Numbered from the stretch's first letter, positions 1 through 6,142 are shown. The stretch is 14,656 bases of DNA from JADFXI01 sp050011415 (GCA_050011415.1 JBEKJD010000039.1:1-14656); one strand, 5' to 3'. Notes: generated from the sequence alone by a model not told the origin. Translations and numbers: made by a program.

Positions 1-582
1 GCCTTTAAAACAGCTTCGAAACTTCCGTGTGATACCATCATGTCCGCGCTTAATGCACTGTTACCCTGGGATATTCGGATCACGGAAGCCTGCGATGCAG
101 ATTTGTCCTTTCATCCGCGATATGACGCTAAAGGCAAGGTCTATTTTTATATCATCGCCAACATGCCGGTCCTTTCTCCCTTTGTCCATAACTATGCGTG
201 GAGGGTCTCTCAGAGCCTTGACTTTCAGGGAATGTGCATTGCTGTCAGCCTGGTGCAGGGGACCCATGATTTCACATCATTCAGGGCCAGCGGTTGCGGG
301 GCAAAAGAACCAACAAGGACTATCTTTCACAGCTCTATGGAGAAAATCGATGTAATAGATTTCATGACAGCAGGAATCCGGGGAAATTTCATGAAGCTGA
401 GAGTTGAAGGGGACGCTTTCCTTAGACATATGGTGAGAAATATTGTTGGGACTATCATTGAAGTCGGCAAAGGAAAGCTCAGGTCCGAAGCTATCGTTGA
501 ACTTCTTGAAGCGAAGGACAGAAGGCTTGCAGGCCCTACGGCGCCGGCAAGTGGTCTATTCCTGGAAAGGGTCAACTATTAG
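1..582 (+). CDS. truA: tRNA pseudouridine(38-40) synthase TruA, 3' part
   Basis: TruA converts uridines 38-40 of the tRNA anticodon arm to pseudouridine in the cytoplasm. The reading frame is open from base 1 to the TAG at 580-582, so the gene starts before the window and only about 193 C-terminal residues are present. The family signature around the catalytic Asp (RTDAGVHA) is therefore not visible. What is visible is characteristic of the C-terminal half: FHPRYDAKGKVYFYIIAN, FLRHMVRNIVGTIIEVGKGK, and the closing AGPTAPASGLFLERVNY. The ATG at 40 is internal, because homology runs upstream of it (the 13 codons before it read as a typical TruA segment leading into SALNALLP). The gene converges on the DksA-like gene, with 6 bp between the two stop codons and no visible terminator hairpin between them. 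Confidence 0.95.
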   Translation, partial: AFKTASKLPCDTIMSALNALLPWDIRITEACDADLSFHPRYDAKGKVYFYIIANMPVLSPFVHNYAWRVSQSLDFQGMCIAVSLVQGTHDFTSFRASGCGAKEPTRTIFHSSMEKIDVIDFMTAGIRGNFMKLRVEGDAFLRHMVRNIVGTIIEVGKGKLRSEAIVELLEAKDRRLAGPTAPASGLFLERVNY

Positions 583-588
583 CCTGTT

Positions 589-1053
589 CTATTGCCCTTC
601 CTGTTCTATCTTTTCCATTATTTCTCTTTTTTCCTGGTCATCTCTGCAGTAAATTGCAAAGGGCAAGATTTTCAGCCGTTCCTCGCTGATATCTTCGCCG
701 CACTCCTCACATATTCCGTACGTTCCCTCTTCCAATTTCCGGAGGGCCGCATCAATTTTAATAAGTGTTTCTCTATGGGTACTAAGCTGCTTAAGGCTGA
801 TGTCCTCTGCAAGATCGACAACAGACAAGTCACCATCATCCATTACCGTCTCGACAAGCTGTTTGTTTTCACCGGACTTGAACCTCTTAATCTCCTTTTT
901 TGCTTCCCTGATAATATCCTCTCTTTTCTGGATCAATAGTTTTCTTAATCGTTCTATGCGAGAGCTCTCATCTTCGGCAGTGTTTTCAACCGGCGCCTTT
1001 TTCGGTTTCTCCTGCGATGTTTTTTTTGTTTTTCCTTCAGGTTTTTGCGGCAT
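589..1053 (-). CDS. DksA/TraR-family C4-type zinc-finger protein, one zinc ligand changed
   Basis: This 154-residue protein has a Lys-rich, low-complexity N-terminus (about residues 1-30). A long charged helical region follows (about 31-110) with acidic residues D72, D73, D75 and D80 where DksA-type coiled-coil tips sit. The C-terminal finger has C115 and C118 (CEEC), then 17 residues, then C136. The fourth position is D139 (CRDD), not Cys. DksA/TraR proteins act in the secondary channel of RNA polymerase, often with ppGpp, so a role in controlling rRNA or ribosomal-protein transcription is plausible but inferred. I start it at the ATG at 1053, which has GGGAGGAGG a few bases upstream. An upstream in-frame TTG at 1068 lies inside that Shine-Dalgarno run and is unlikely. 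It is last in the leftward rpsB-tsf-pyrH-frr cluster, where a growth-rate regulator would fit. Confidence 0.85.
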   Translation of the reverse strand: MPQKPEGKTKKTSQEKPKKAPVENTAEDESSRIERLRKLLIQKREDIIREAKKEIKRFKSGENKQLVETVMDDGDLSVVDLAEDISLKQLSTHRETLIKIDAALRKLEEGTYGICEECGEDISEERLKILPFAIYCRDDQEKREIMEKIEQEGQ

Positions 1054-1076
1054 TATTCCTCCTCCCAAGACATGTT

Positions 1077-1107
1077 ATAGGTTACAGGCAAAAAACCCAT
1101 AACCTAT
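1077..1107. repeat. Inverted repeat built from degenerate 7-nt units, hairpin with A/T-run loop
   Basis: The arms ATAGGTTA (1077-1084) and TAACCTAT (1100-1107) are exact inverted copies. A two-base mismatch then a GG/CC pair extends the stem, and the loop carries six A residues (six T on the minus strand). Both arms sit in a 7-nt periodic pattern: GTTATAG GTTACAG on the left, and ACCCATA ACCTATG TCCTATG on the right, running into the stop codon of the 48-codon ORF. The hairpin lies between that ORF and the DksA-like gene. It could be a weak attenuator, an mRNA processing or stability hairpin, or simply a decayed heptamer repeat. It is not a classical terminator, since the T-run is in the loop rather than after the stem. 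Confidence 0.5.
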
Positions 1108-1110
1108 GTC

Positions 1111-1257
1111 CTATGCCCCATCGCCTGCTTTTTCAGCTGACACGTCTTCTTTAAATACCTCAATTATGCTTCTGACCTTAATGCCGGCCTGTTCCAATGC
1201 CTTCTGAATATCAGGGAGTTTCGCATCTGTTACCTTAACAATAAAGTTGTTGTTCAT
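1111..1257 (-). CDS. 48-residue unrecognised small protein downstream of frr
   Basis: I do not recognise a named family. The ORF starts with MNNNFIVKVTDAKLPD and ends ...AEKAGDGA. The middle reads as an amphipathic helix (about residues 12-25) followed by a short hydrophobic strand (GIKVRSIIEVF), a beta-alpha-beta pattern resembling half of a ferredoxin-like or ACT-like fold. That structural reading is inference. A GGAGGT Shine-Dalgarno (minus strand, 1269-1274) precedes the ATG at 1257 by 11 bases and overlaps the end of frr, whose stop codon lies between the two, so translation could be coupled to frr. A longer in-frame extension upstream exists but runs through frr and is basic, non-protein-like sequence. 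No signal peptide or membrane segment is visible. Confidence 0.6.
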   Translation of the reverse strand: MNNNFIVKVTDAKLPDIQKALEQAGIKVRSIIEVFKEDVSAEKAGDGA

Positions 1258-1264
1258 AGCCACT

Positions 1265-1819
1265 TCAGACCTCCATAATCTCTTTTTCTTTATGGTGAAG
1301 GACTTCATCCACTTTACTGATAAACGAATCTGTGATCTTCTGTATTTCTTCCTGAAGCTTTTTAACATCATCCTCGCTCAGGTGCTGTTCTTTCTCTGAC
1401 TTCCTCACCTCATCGATTACATCCCTTCGTATGTTCCGGACAGCGATTTTTGACTCTTCAGCCCTTTTCCGTACCACTTTCACCAATTGTTTCCTTCTTT
1501 CCTCTGTAAGTGCAGGGATATTAAGACGTATGACTTTGCCGTCGTTGCCGGGAGTCAGCCCGAGATCGGATTTGAGTATCGCCTTTTCGATTTCGGGAAT
1601 AAGCTTTTGGTCCCAAGGCTGGATCGTTATCTGCCTGCTGTCGGGTATCCCGAGCGTGGCAGCCTGGTTGATTGGCGTATGAGTGCCGTAATAATCAATA
1701 AATATGTTGTCAAGCAAGGAAAGAGACGCCCTTCCCGTCCTTATGGAAACAAGTTCTTTTTTCAGCGCATCCACTGCGCCGATCATTTTGTCAGTGGTCT
1801 TCTTTTTAATGTCCTGCAT
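1265..1819 (-). CDS. frr: Ribosome recycling factor
   Basis: RRF works with EF-G to split the post-termination ribosome so the subunits can be reused. The 184-residue length matches the family (about 185). Domain I is a three-helix bundle made of the N-terminal and C-terminal parts. The N-terminal signature SIRTGRASLSLLDNIFIDYYGT is followed by the small domain II (about residues 30-105, with ITIQPWDQKLIPEIEKAI). The C-terminal helices contain LTEERRKQLVKVVRKRAEESK and the conserved RNIRRDVIDEVRK. The ATG at 1819 has GAGGTG five bases upstream. It follows pyrH by 36 bp and precedes the 48-codon ORF, consistent with one transcript. Nothing is missing. Confidence 0.98.
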   Translation of the reverse strand: MQDIKKKTTDKMIGAVDALKKELVSIRTGRASLSLLDNIFIDYYGTHTPINQAATLGIPDSRQITIQPWDQKLIPEIEKAILKSDLGLTPGNDGKVIRLNIPALTEERRKQLVKVVRKRAEESKIAVRNIRRDVIDEVRKSEKEQHLSEDDVKKLQEEIQKITDSFISKVDEVLHHKEKEIMEV

Positions 1820-1855
1820 GCTGCACCTCGTACATTACCGCAGAAACGCCCTGCT

Positions 1856-2614
1856 CTATCTCGGCTCTCCTGAAACTAAGGTCCCAACTCTTTTGCCGCC
1901 AACAATGTTTTTTATATTATCCGACTTTTTAATGTCAAAGACAACAATCGGAAGATTATTATCCATGCACATGGAAATCGCGGTAGAATCCATAACTTTC
2001 AGATTATACTTCAGAACATCCAGATATGATATTTTATCATACCTCCTGGCATCCGGGTCTTTCATCGGGTCTGCCGTGTAAACACCGTCTACCTTGGTGC
2101 CCTTGATGATAATTTCTGCTCCGATCTCCATTGCCCTCAGAGCTGCAGCAGTGTCGGTAGTAAAATAGGGATTGCCGGTCCCTGCGGCAAAGATTACCAC
2201 TCTGCCCTTCTCAAGATGGCGGATCGCTCTCCGCCGTATATACTGCTCCGCCAGTTCCCGCATTTCGATTGCCGACTGAACTCTCGTCTGCAATCCAAGC
2301 CTCTCAAGCGCGTTCTGGAGCGCAAGTGCGTTGATGACCGTTGCAAGCATCCCCATATAATCTGCTGACGCCCGTTCCATACCTCTGACAGAGGCCTCGA
2401 CACCCCTGAAAATATTTCCGCCGCCTATTACAACAGCGATCTGTATCCCTGATTCAACAACTTTCCTGATTTCAAAAGCCATGAACTCAACAGTTGCAGG
2501 GTCAATCCCGTATCCACGGTCACCCATAAGCGCCTCTCCGCTCATCTTCAGGAGAATTCTCTTATAGCCTGCGGCCCGCGTCGGCGTCTTTGATTTAGCT
2601 CTCACAGGGACCAC
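1856..2614 (-). CDS. pyrH: UMP kinase
   Basis: PyrH phosphorylates UMP to UDP with ATP in pyrimidine nucleotide synthesis and belongs to the amino-acid kinase fold, not the eukaryotic UMP/CMP kinase fold. Visible motifs in order are KMSGE (residues 23-27, phosphate-binding), VVIGGGNIFRG (61-71), ADYMGMLAT (84-92, UMP side), GTGNPYFTTD (145-154) and KGTKVDGVYTADP (171-183). The length of 252 includes about 16 extra basic residues before the usual start. I choose the GTG at 2614 because GGAG lies just upstream; a second GTG at 2605 is possible. The gene begins inside the 3' end of tsf (20-nt overlap), which points to translational coupling. It is complete and ordinary in sequence. Confidence 0.97.
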   Translation of the reverse strand: MVPVRAKSKTPTRAAGYKRILLKMSGEALMGDRGYGIDPATVEFMAFEIRKVVESGIQIAVVIGGGNIFRGVEASVRGMERASADYMGMLATVINALALQNALERLGLQTRVQSAIEMRELAEQYIRRRAIRHLEKGRVVIFAAGTGNPYFTTDTAAALRAMEIGAEIIIKGTKVDGVYTADPMKDPDARRYDKISYLDVLKYNLKVMDSTAISMCMDNNLPIVVFDIKKSDNIKNIVGGKRVGTLVSGEPR

Positions 2615-3212
2615 TCTTCTCCAGACCCTCTCCTAACTGAAAACGCGCAAACCTTCTAAAGACAATATTCTCACCCAGCTTTGCGATTTTGGCGGTGATG
2701 ATATCTTTGACTTTCTGCTTGCCCTCCGGGTCCTTTATGAATATCTGGTCAAGAAGACAGGTATCGGTATAAAATTTTTCCAGCTTGCCTTCAAGGATCT
2801 TTTCAACAACTTGCGGAGGCTTATTTACAACCTGCGCACGGTAAATCTCCTTTTCCCGCTCAATAAGATCCAGGGGCACTGCCTCTCTCGACAGATATGC
2901 CGGATTGGCTGCTGCTATGTGCATCGCAATATCCTTCATCAAACTCCTGAAATCATCAGTTCTGGCAACAAAGTCAGTCTCGCAATTGACCTCAACCAGC
3001 ACCCCGATCTTGTCCATATGGATATAAGAGCCGACAAGACCTTCCGATGCCGTCCTTGCCGCCTTCCTGGCAGCAGTTGCAAGTCCCTTTTGCCTCAGCA
3101 TATCAATTGCCTTTTCCATATCGCCGCTGCTATCTGTAAGCACCCGCTTACAGTCCATAAGTCCGGCGCCTGTCTTTTCGCGCAATTCTTTCACCATCTC
3201 AGATGTAATCAT
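2595..3212 (-). CDS. tsf: Elongation factor Ts, short single-core form
   Basis: EF-Ts catalyses GDP release from EF-Tu. The N-terminal UBA-like domain carries TGAGLMDCKRVL (14-25), and the core carries CETDFVAR (77-84), the pair that contacts EF-Tu and its Mg-binding region. At 205 residues it is much shorter than the E. coli protein (283). It matches the Thermus-like form, which has only one copy of the core subdomain and acts as a dimer in that lineage. The ATG at 3212 overlaps the rpsB stop as ATGA, and its GGAGGT Shine-Dalgarno lies within the last codons of rpsB, nine bases upstream, so it is probably coupled to S2 synthesis. It is complete. Confidence 0.97.
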   Translation of the reverse strand: MITSEMVKELREKTGAGLMDCKRVLTDSSGDMEKAIDMLRQKGLATAARKAARTASEGLVGSYIHMDKIGVLVEVNCETDFVARTDDFRSLMKDIAMHIAAANPAYLSREAVPLDLIEREKEIYRAQVVNKPPQVVEKILEGKLEKFYTDTCLLDQIFIKDPEGKQKVKDIITAKIAKLGENIVFRRFARFQLGEGLEKSGPCES

Positions 3213-3979
3213 TCTGCAGCTACCTCCTGACCCTCGGTTGCCGCAATTTTAGCTTTCATAGCATCTTTTGCGGCCTCATCTTCCTTTGCCTTTTCAAGTT
3301 CGTGCTTTCTCTCCAGAATAGCATTTGCCACCTTGGAAGAAATGAGTTTAATAGCTCTTATCGCATCGTCATTGCCGGGGATAACATAATCAATTTCGTC
3401 AGGATCGCAATTCGTGTCGACGACAGCTACTATGGGAATGGAAAGCCTCTTTGCTTCGGCTACGGCAATTCTCTCTTTTCTTGGGTCAATGATAAAAAGC
3501 GCACCGGGCAGCGAGGACATATCCTTTATACCACTCAAGTTTTTTTCAAGGTTGGTCCTCTCCTTCTCGAGCATTGCAATCTCTTTTTTCTTCAGAACAT
3601 TATAGGTGCCATCTTCTTTCATAGTTTCGATCTTCTTTAACCGCTCAATGCTCTTTTTGACCGTAGTAAAATTTGTCAGCATGCCCCCAAGCCAGCGGTT
3701 GTTAACGTAAAAGGAACCGGATCTCCTGGCTTCTTCAGCAATGGAATCCTGCGCCTGCTTCTTGGTCCCGACAAAAAGGACAGGCGCCCCGGCAGCGGCC
3801 ACGCTTTTGATAAAATTGTAAGCCTCAATAAGCCCTTTAAGGGTTTTTTGAAGATCCACAATGTGTATCCCGTTTCTCTCACCGAAAATAAATTTCTTCA
3901 TCTTCGGATTCCAGCGCTTCACCTGGTGGCCGAAATGGACACCGGCTTCCAACAGTTCTTTCATCGTTACTATGCTCAC
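3209..3979 (-). CDS. rpsB: 30S ribosomal protein S2
   Basis: S2 is a late-assembling protein of the small subunit and the first gene of the rpsB-tsf-pyrH-frr cluster. Family motifs are MKELLEAGVHFGHQVKRWNPKM (residues 6-27), FIFGERNGIHIVDLQKT, FVGTKKQAQ, FYVNNRWLGGMLTNF, PGALFIIDPRKERIAVAEA and VVDTNCDPDEIDYVIPGNDDAIRAI. An acidic and Lys/Ala-rich tail follows from about residue 225. The length of 256 is usual. The GTG at 3979 has AAGGAGG five bases upstream and is preferred. An ATG five codons later also fits the family, but lies further from that site. Promoter-like hexamers are at 4094-4123, giving a leader of about 107 nt. Confidence 0.97.
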   Translation of the reverse strand: MSIVTMKELLEAGVHFGHQVKRWNPKMKKFIFGERNGIHIVDLQKTLKGLIEAYNFIKSVAAAGAPVLFVGTKKQAQDSIAEEARRSGSFYVNNRWLGGMLTNFTTVKKSIERLKKIETMKEDGTYNVLKKKEIAMLEKERTNLEKNLSGIKDMSSLPGALFIIDPRKERIAVAEAKRLSIPIVAVVDTNCDPDEIDYVIPGNDDAIRAIKLISSKVANAILERKHELEKAKEDEAAKDAMKAKIAATEGQEVAAE

Positions 3980-4025
3980 TGATCCTCCTTAAGGTTTTCC
4001 CTCCGCCTTCCCTCATTAACTCATT

Positions 4026-4047
4026 GGATCAAAATATAATTTGAACC
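4026..4047 (-). promoter_or_regulatory. Small hairpin in the rpsB leader
   Basis: Arms at 4026-4033 and 4040-4047 pair over seven of eight positions with a six-base A/T loop, inside the roughly 107-nt untranslated leader inferred for rpsB. S2 is known to repress its own operon through the rpsB leader in E. coli and relatives. Whether this hairpin plays that part here is a guess, as no conserved leader motif was identified by eye. Confidence 0.3.
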
Positions 4048-4093
4048 CTGAGACCATCTGAGGACATTTACCGGCGTGTGTTTTTGAATATGA

Positions 4094-4123
4094 AATATAG
4101 CATACATACCGCTTCTTTATCAA
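4094..4123 (-). promoter_or_regulatory. Probable promoter of the rpsB operon
   Basis: On the minus strand a TTGATA -35 (4118-4123) is followed by an 18-bp spacer and TATATT (-10, 4094-4099). A TG one base before the -10 gives an extended -10. Transcription would begin near 4087, leaving about 107 nt before the rpsB GTG. The fit is good by eye, but no other promoter in the region was excluded. Confidence 0.55.
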
Positions 4124-4151
4124 GGCAACTGCGCTTTTGCAATACCTGACC

Positions 4152-4180
4152 TTGACAGCAGGCAGGCAGCAAAGTAATAT
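4152..4180 (+). promoter_or_regulatory. Probable sigma70 promoter of the receiver-domain gene
   Basis: A perfect TTGACA (4152-4157), a 17-bp spacer and TAATAT (4175-4180, four of six consensus bases) point at the start codon at 4197. Transcription would begin near 4187, giving a leader of only about 10 nt. It is divergent from, and does not overlap, the rpsB promoter at 4094-4123. The spacer carries GGCAGGCAGGCAGC-like repetition of unknown meaning. Confidence 0.55.
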
Positions 4181-4196
4181 TAATGAAGTGAATAAT

Positions 4197-4565
4197 ATGA
4201 GAGTACTCATAGCTGACGACTCTATGCTCATGAGAGACATCCTCAAAGAGAGCATCCATGAGACCTTCCCACAGATAGAAGTCCGCGACGCAGCATCCGG
4301 AGATGAAGCCCAAAAAATGCTCCAGCGGGAACATTTTGATCTGCTGCTGTGCGACTGGGAAATGCCGGGACTGAGCGGTATAGACCTTTTGAAATGGGTA
4401 AGAAGTACTCCCGCATTTAAAACACTCCCCTTTGTCATGGTGACCGGGACTACAGCCAAGGAAAGCGTAGTAGAGTGCATCAATGCAGGGGTGACGGACT
4501 ATATAGTAAAGCCGTTGACGCCTGAAGCCCTCTGCCAGAAGATAAAAAAAATCTTGAAGCTGTAG
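4197..4565 (+). CDS. Stand-alone CheY-like response regulator receiver
   Basis: This is a 122-residue single receiver domain with no output domain. The acidic pocket D7 and D8 (LIADDS), the phosphoacceptor D53 (LLLCDWEMPG), T83 (MVTGTT) and K105 (YIVKPLTPEAL) are all present, so it should accept phosphate from a kinase. CheY-type proteins act on the flagellar motor or on other partners; which applies here is unknown, since no chemotaxis gene is in the window. I start at the ATG at 4197. An upstream in-frame TTG at 4137 would add a non-homologous leader and precedes the promoter. The Shine-Dalgarno is weak (GAAGTG at 4185-4190, seven bases upstream). The hybrid kinase at 8707-10902 already has its own receiver, so partnership with it is speculative. 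Confidence 0.9.
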   Translation: MRVLIADDSMLMRDILKESIHETFPQIEVRDAASGDEAQKMLQREHFDLLLCDWEMPGLSGIDLLKWVRSTPAFKTLPFVMVTGTTAKESVVECINAGVTDYIVKPLTPEALCQKIKKILKL

Positions 4566-5160
4566 CGTGATGAATGATGGAGATGGAGTCGGGTCAGCCG
4601 ATGCTACTTATCAACCATCATGGGAACAGTGATGGAGAAAGCGGGAGACTGTTTGGCACAACTGTGACGACTTTTGAACGGCTGGAATATTCTATTTTTT
4701 GGCGATGTTGTGGTGTTACTGTATGCAAAACAAGCCCTCCTACTGCCTGGGCAAGCACGTTGCGGTGAATGCCCGAATGCAAGGGCGCGGCCGTCAGTTT
4801 TACCAACTCACTGCTGCAAACAACTGCAACGATGAAGATACCGGTGTAAATAATATTTCTTGCGTTCACCATATTTCTCATATATTGTGAACAGGCAAGT
4901 CTTATGCCAGACAAGGTCAAATAAAGTGCAAAAAGTCAAAGACTGAAGCGCTAACCAATTACAATAAAAGGATATTTTCCAACATTCTCTGTTCCGTCCC
5001 CGACCTTCTCCCTTTTATCTATTACCTGATTTTTATACGGCAGTATTTTCCAGTTGTTTATCGGTCCACGGAAATTTTTTCCCGCCGGCCTGAGGAGATG
5101 CGGTATTTTCATCAGGTAAGCATCACCACTTTACTCCTAAAGCAGGCAGAAAATATTCTT
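4566..5160. other. 595-bp stretch without a convincing gene
   Basis: No frame gives a protein with recognisable motifs. The least unlikely candidate is a minus-strand frame over 4618-4920. Within it an internal ATG near 4872 starts MVNARNIIYTGIFIVAVVCS, a single hydrophobic segment that could span a membrane, followed by about 60 residues of ordinary composition. It has no clear Shine-Dalgarno sequence. It could be a small membrane protein, a decayed remnant, or chance. A plus-strand 64-codon frame at 4574-4768 looks like noise. A 6-bp inverted repeat (CCATCA at 4615-4620 with TGATGG at 4630-4635) lacks a T-run and is not a terminator. From about 4920 to 5160 the sequence is A/T-rich with no ORF of note apart from the inverted repeat listed separately. 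Confidence 0.5.
5022..5119. repeat. 98-bp interval bounded by 9-bp inverted repeats
   Basis: TTACCTGAT at 5022-5030 and ATCAGGTAA at 5111-5119 are exact inverted copies. Inside each arm is a further related segment (TTATACGGCAGTATTTTCC and GCGGTATTTTC). The element lies just downstream of the cytidylate-kinase-like gene, in an otherwise gene-free area. It could be a long hairpin in that gene's 3' untranslated region, or a small inverted-repeat element. A chance match of 9 bp over 600 bp is not excluded. Confidence 0.3.
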
Positions 5161-5850
5161 TCATAGAACATAATCAGCAATGATCCCTGCAATCCGTTCG
5201 GCGTTATTTTTGTCGTTGTTGAACACCAGATGGTAATCTTTTAAGTCTTTGGAATCACGGTTAAGGAAATCGCGGACAAAAGCATCTCTCTGGCGCTGTT
5301 TTTTCTCAATAAATAATTCCGTCTCGGAGGCAGAAAGACCAGTGCGTTTAGATATATATTCAGTCTTGAACTTCAGCGAAGCGTAGAGCCTGAAGTGGAA
5401 GCAATTGTCAAAAGACTGTGTAATGATAGCAGAGCCTCTCCCGACAATAATGACATTGCCGCCCAATGCAAGGGCAACGATCTCCTTGCAGAGGAGCCTA
5501 TAGTAGTCATGTTCATTCAGCCAGTTAGGAGAAAGGGTCGAAATGACATCTTCTACAACACGGGATTTTTCTCCCAGCCTCGCAAGGACGCTCTCTATGA
5601 GGTGATGGGTCTTTGCGACCTCATCGAGTAAAGCCTTGTCCATAATCGGCCACTGCTCACCTGTTTTTTCTTCAAGTATCGCCTTGAGCTTTTCAGCTGT
5701 CGGGTACCCTTGACAGCCAAACTCTCTCGAAAGCGTTATAGTCGGCTTCTTCTTTTCCTTCTCAGTGACCTCTTTCGCAGCCTTGCGCGTCAGTTCCATA
5801 AAGTTTGTAAGCCTCTTCTCAACAGACGGTATCAACTTTCTCTCCGGCAT
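5161..5850 (-). CDS. Cytidylate-kinase-like P-loop family protein
   Basis: The 229-residue protein fits the cytidylate-kinase-like (AAA_33-neighbouring) family often annotated in delta-proteobacteria and Nitrospirota. A charged N-terminal helix (about 1-35, KEKKK-rich) precedes the nucleotide-binding start ITLSREFGCQGYPTAEKLKAIL (38-59). The classical GxxxxGK[ST] is not intact: the Lys-Ser/Thr is replaced and the loop reads GCQGYPTAE, which is typical of this family. A second strand ALGGNVIIVGRGSAII and a C-terminal lid-like Arg/Lys-rich region (RTGLSASETELFIEKKQRQRD) ending in YHLVFNND follow. The substrate is unknown; it should not be called a true Cmk, which is needed for CMP/dCMP phosphorylation. 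The ATG at 5850 has GGAGG five bases upstream. It stands alone. Confidence 0.75.
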   Translation of the reverse strand: MPERKLIPSVEKRLTNFMELTRKAAKEVTEKEKKKPTITLSREFGCQGYPTAEKLKAILEEKTGEQWPIMDKALLDEVAKTHHLIESVLARLGEKSRVVEDVISTLSPNWLNEHDYYRLLCKEIVALALGGNVIIVGRGSAIITQSFDNCFHFRLYASLKFKTEYISKRTGLSASETELFIEKKQRQRDAFVRDFLNRDSKDLKDYHLVFNNDKNNAERIAGIIADYVL

Positions 5851-6042
5851 ATTACCTCCACGTTAGATTAGGAATAATTAAATACACCTGACCAAAATAC
5901 ACTCTGTCACCTCAAGCAGCGGTCCCCAAACAGTTCCTGCAAACTCAGACTATGAATGGTCCACAGTAAATAGTTTTTTTACCATAAAAGAAGAATATCA
6001 TGTAAGAAGAAAAGTAGCAAGAAAAAGTAGAACTCCAGAACT

Positions 6043-6069
6043 ACGTCAAGACGTCGTATGTCATACGAC
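6043..6069. promoter_or_regulatory. Two overlapping palindromes upstream of mqnD, candidate operator
   Basis: ACGTC-AA-GACGT (6043-6054) is a perfect 5-bp-arm palindrome. Sharing its last two bases is GTCGTATG-T-CATACGAC (6053-6069), a perfect 8-bp-arm palindrome around one base. Such compact twofold symmetry is typical of dimeric repressor sites (TetR/LuxR/GntR classes), though the DNA could also form a small hairpin in the mRNA leader. It ends 27 bp before the mini-ORF that precedes mqnD. Confidence 0.45.
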
Positions 6070-6096
6070 AGGCATGAAAACAATGGAGGAGTTTCG

Positions 6097-6138
6097 ATGC
6101 TGTTGTGGCAAATGTCAGTGCTTAGTGGTAAAATTTAA
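6097..6138 (+). CDS. 13-residue upstream mini-ORF (possible leader peptide) ahead of mqnD
   Basis: A strong GGAGGAG (6085-6091) sits five bases before an ATG that opens MLLWQMSVLSGKI and a TAA at 6136-6138. The mqnD ATG follows four bases later and has no Shine-Dalgarno of its own, so ribosomes ending the mini-ORF may re-initiate at mqnD. The peptide has no run of one amino acid that would suggest classical attenuation. The ORF is too short to judge by composition. Confidence 0.4.
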   Translation: MLLWQMSVLSGKI

Positions 6139-6142
6139 AATT

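Larger units (their letters stand above)
5851..6142. other. 292-bp divergent intergenic region (cytidylate-kinase-like gene / mqnD)
   Basis: Both flanking genes read outward, so promoters for both should lie here, but I see no hexamer pair strong enough to call. The plus-strand half from about 5960 is A-rich (AAAAGTAG-type repetition at 6010-6030), then come the palindromes at 6043-6069 and the mini-ORF at 6097-6138, listed separately. Confidence 0.6.

Noticed and set aside
1054..1068. TTG start of the DksA-like gene five codons upstream
   Set aside because: The extra codons are the Shine-Dalgarno run itself (GGAGGAGG), which serves the ATG at 1053.
1487..1873. 128-codon plus-strand frame across frr
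   Set aside because: It is the antisense shadow of frr.
2811..3230. 139-codon plus-strand frame across tsf
   Set aside because: It is opposite a well-conserved EF-Ts gene and has no ribosome site or recognisable sequence.
4016..4483. 155-codon minus-strand frame across the receiver gene and rpsB promoter
   Set aside because: It overlaps an intact receiver domain with all catalytic residues and crosses the inferred promoters; no homology-like pattern.
4615..4635. 6-bp inverted repeat after the receiver gene as a terminator
   Set aside because: The stem is short and no T-run follows.
6074..6142. N-terminal Cys-rich extension of MqnD (RCCCGKCQC)
   Set aside because: It has no ribosome site, is absent from the family and precedes the hallmark N-terminus; the sequence is better explained by the mini-ORF in another frame.
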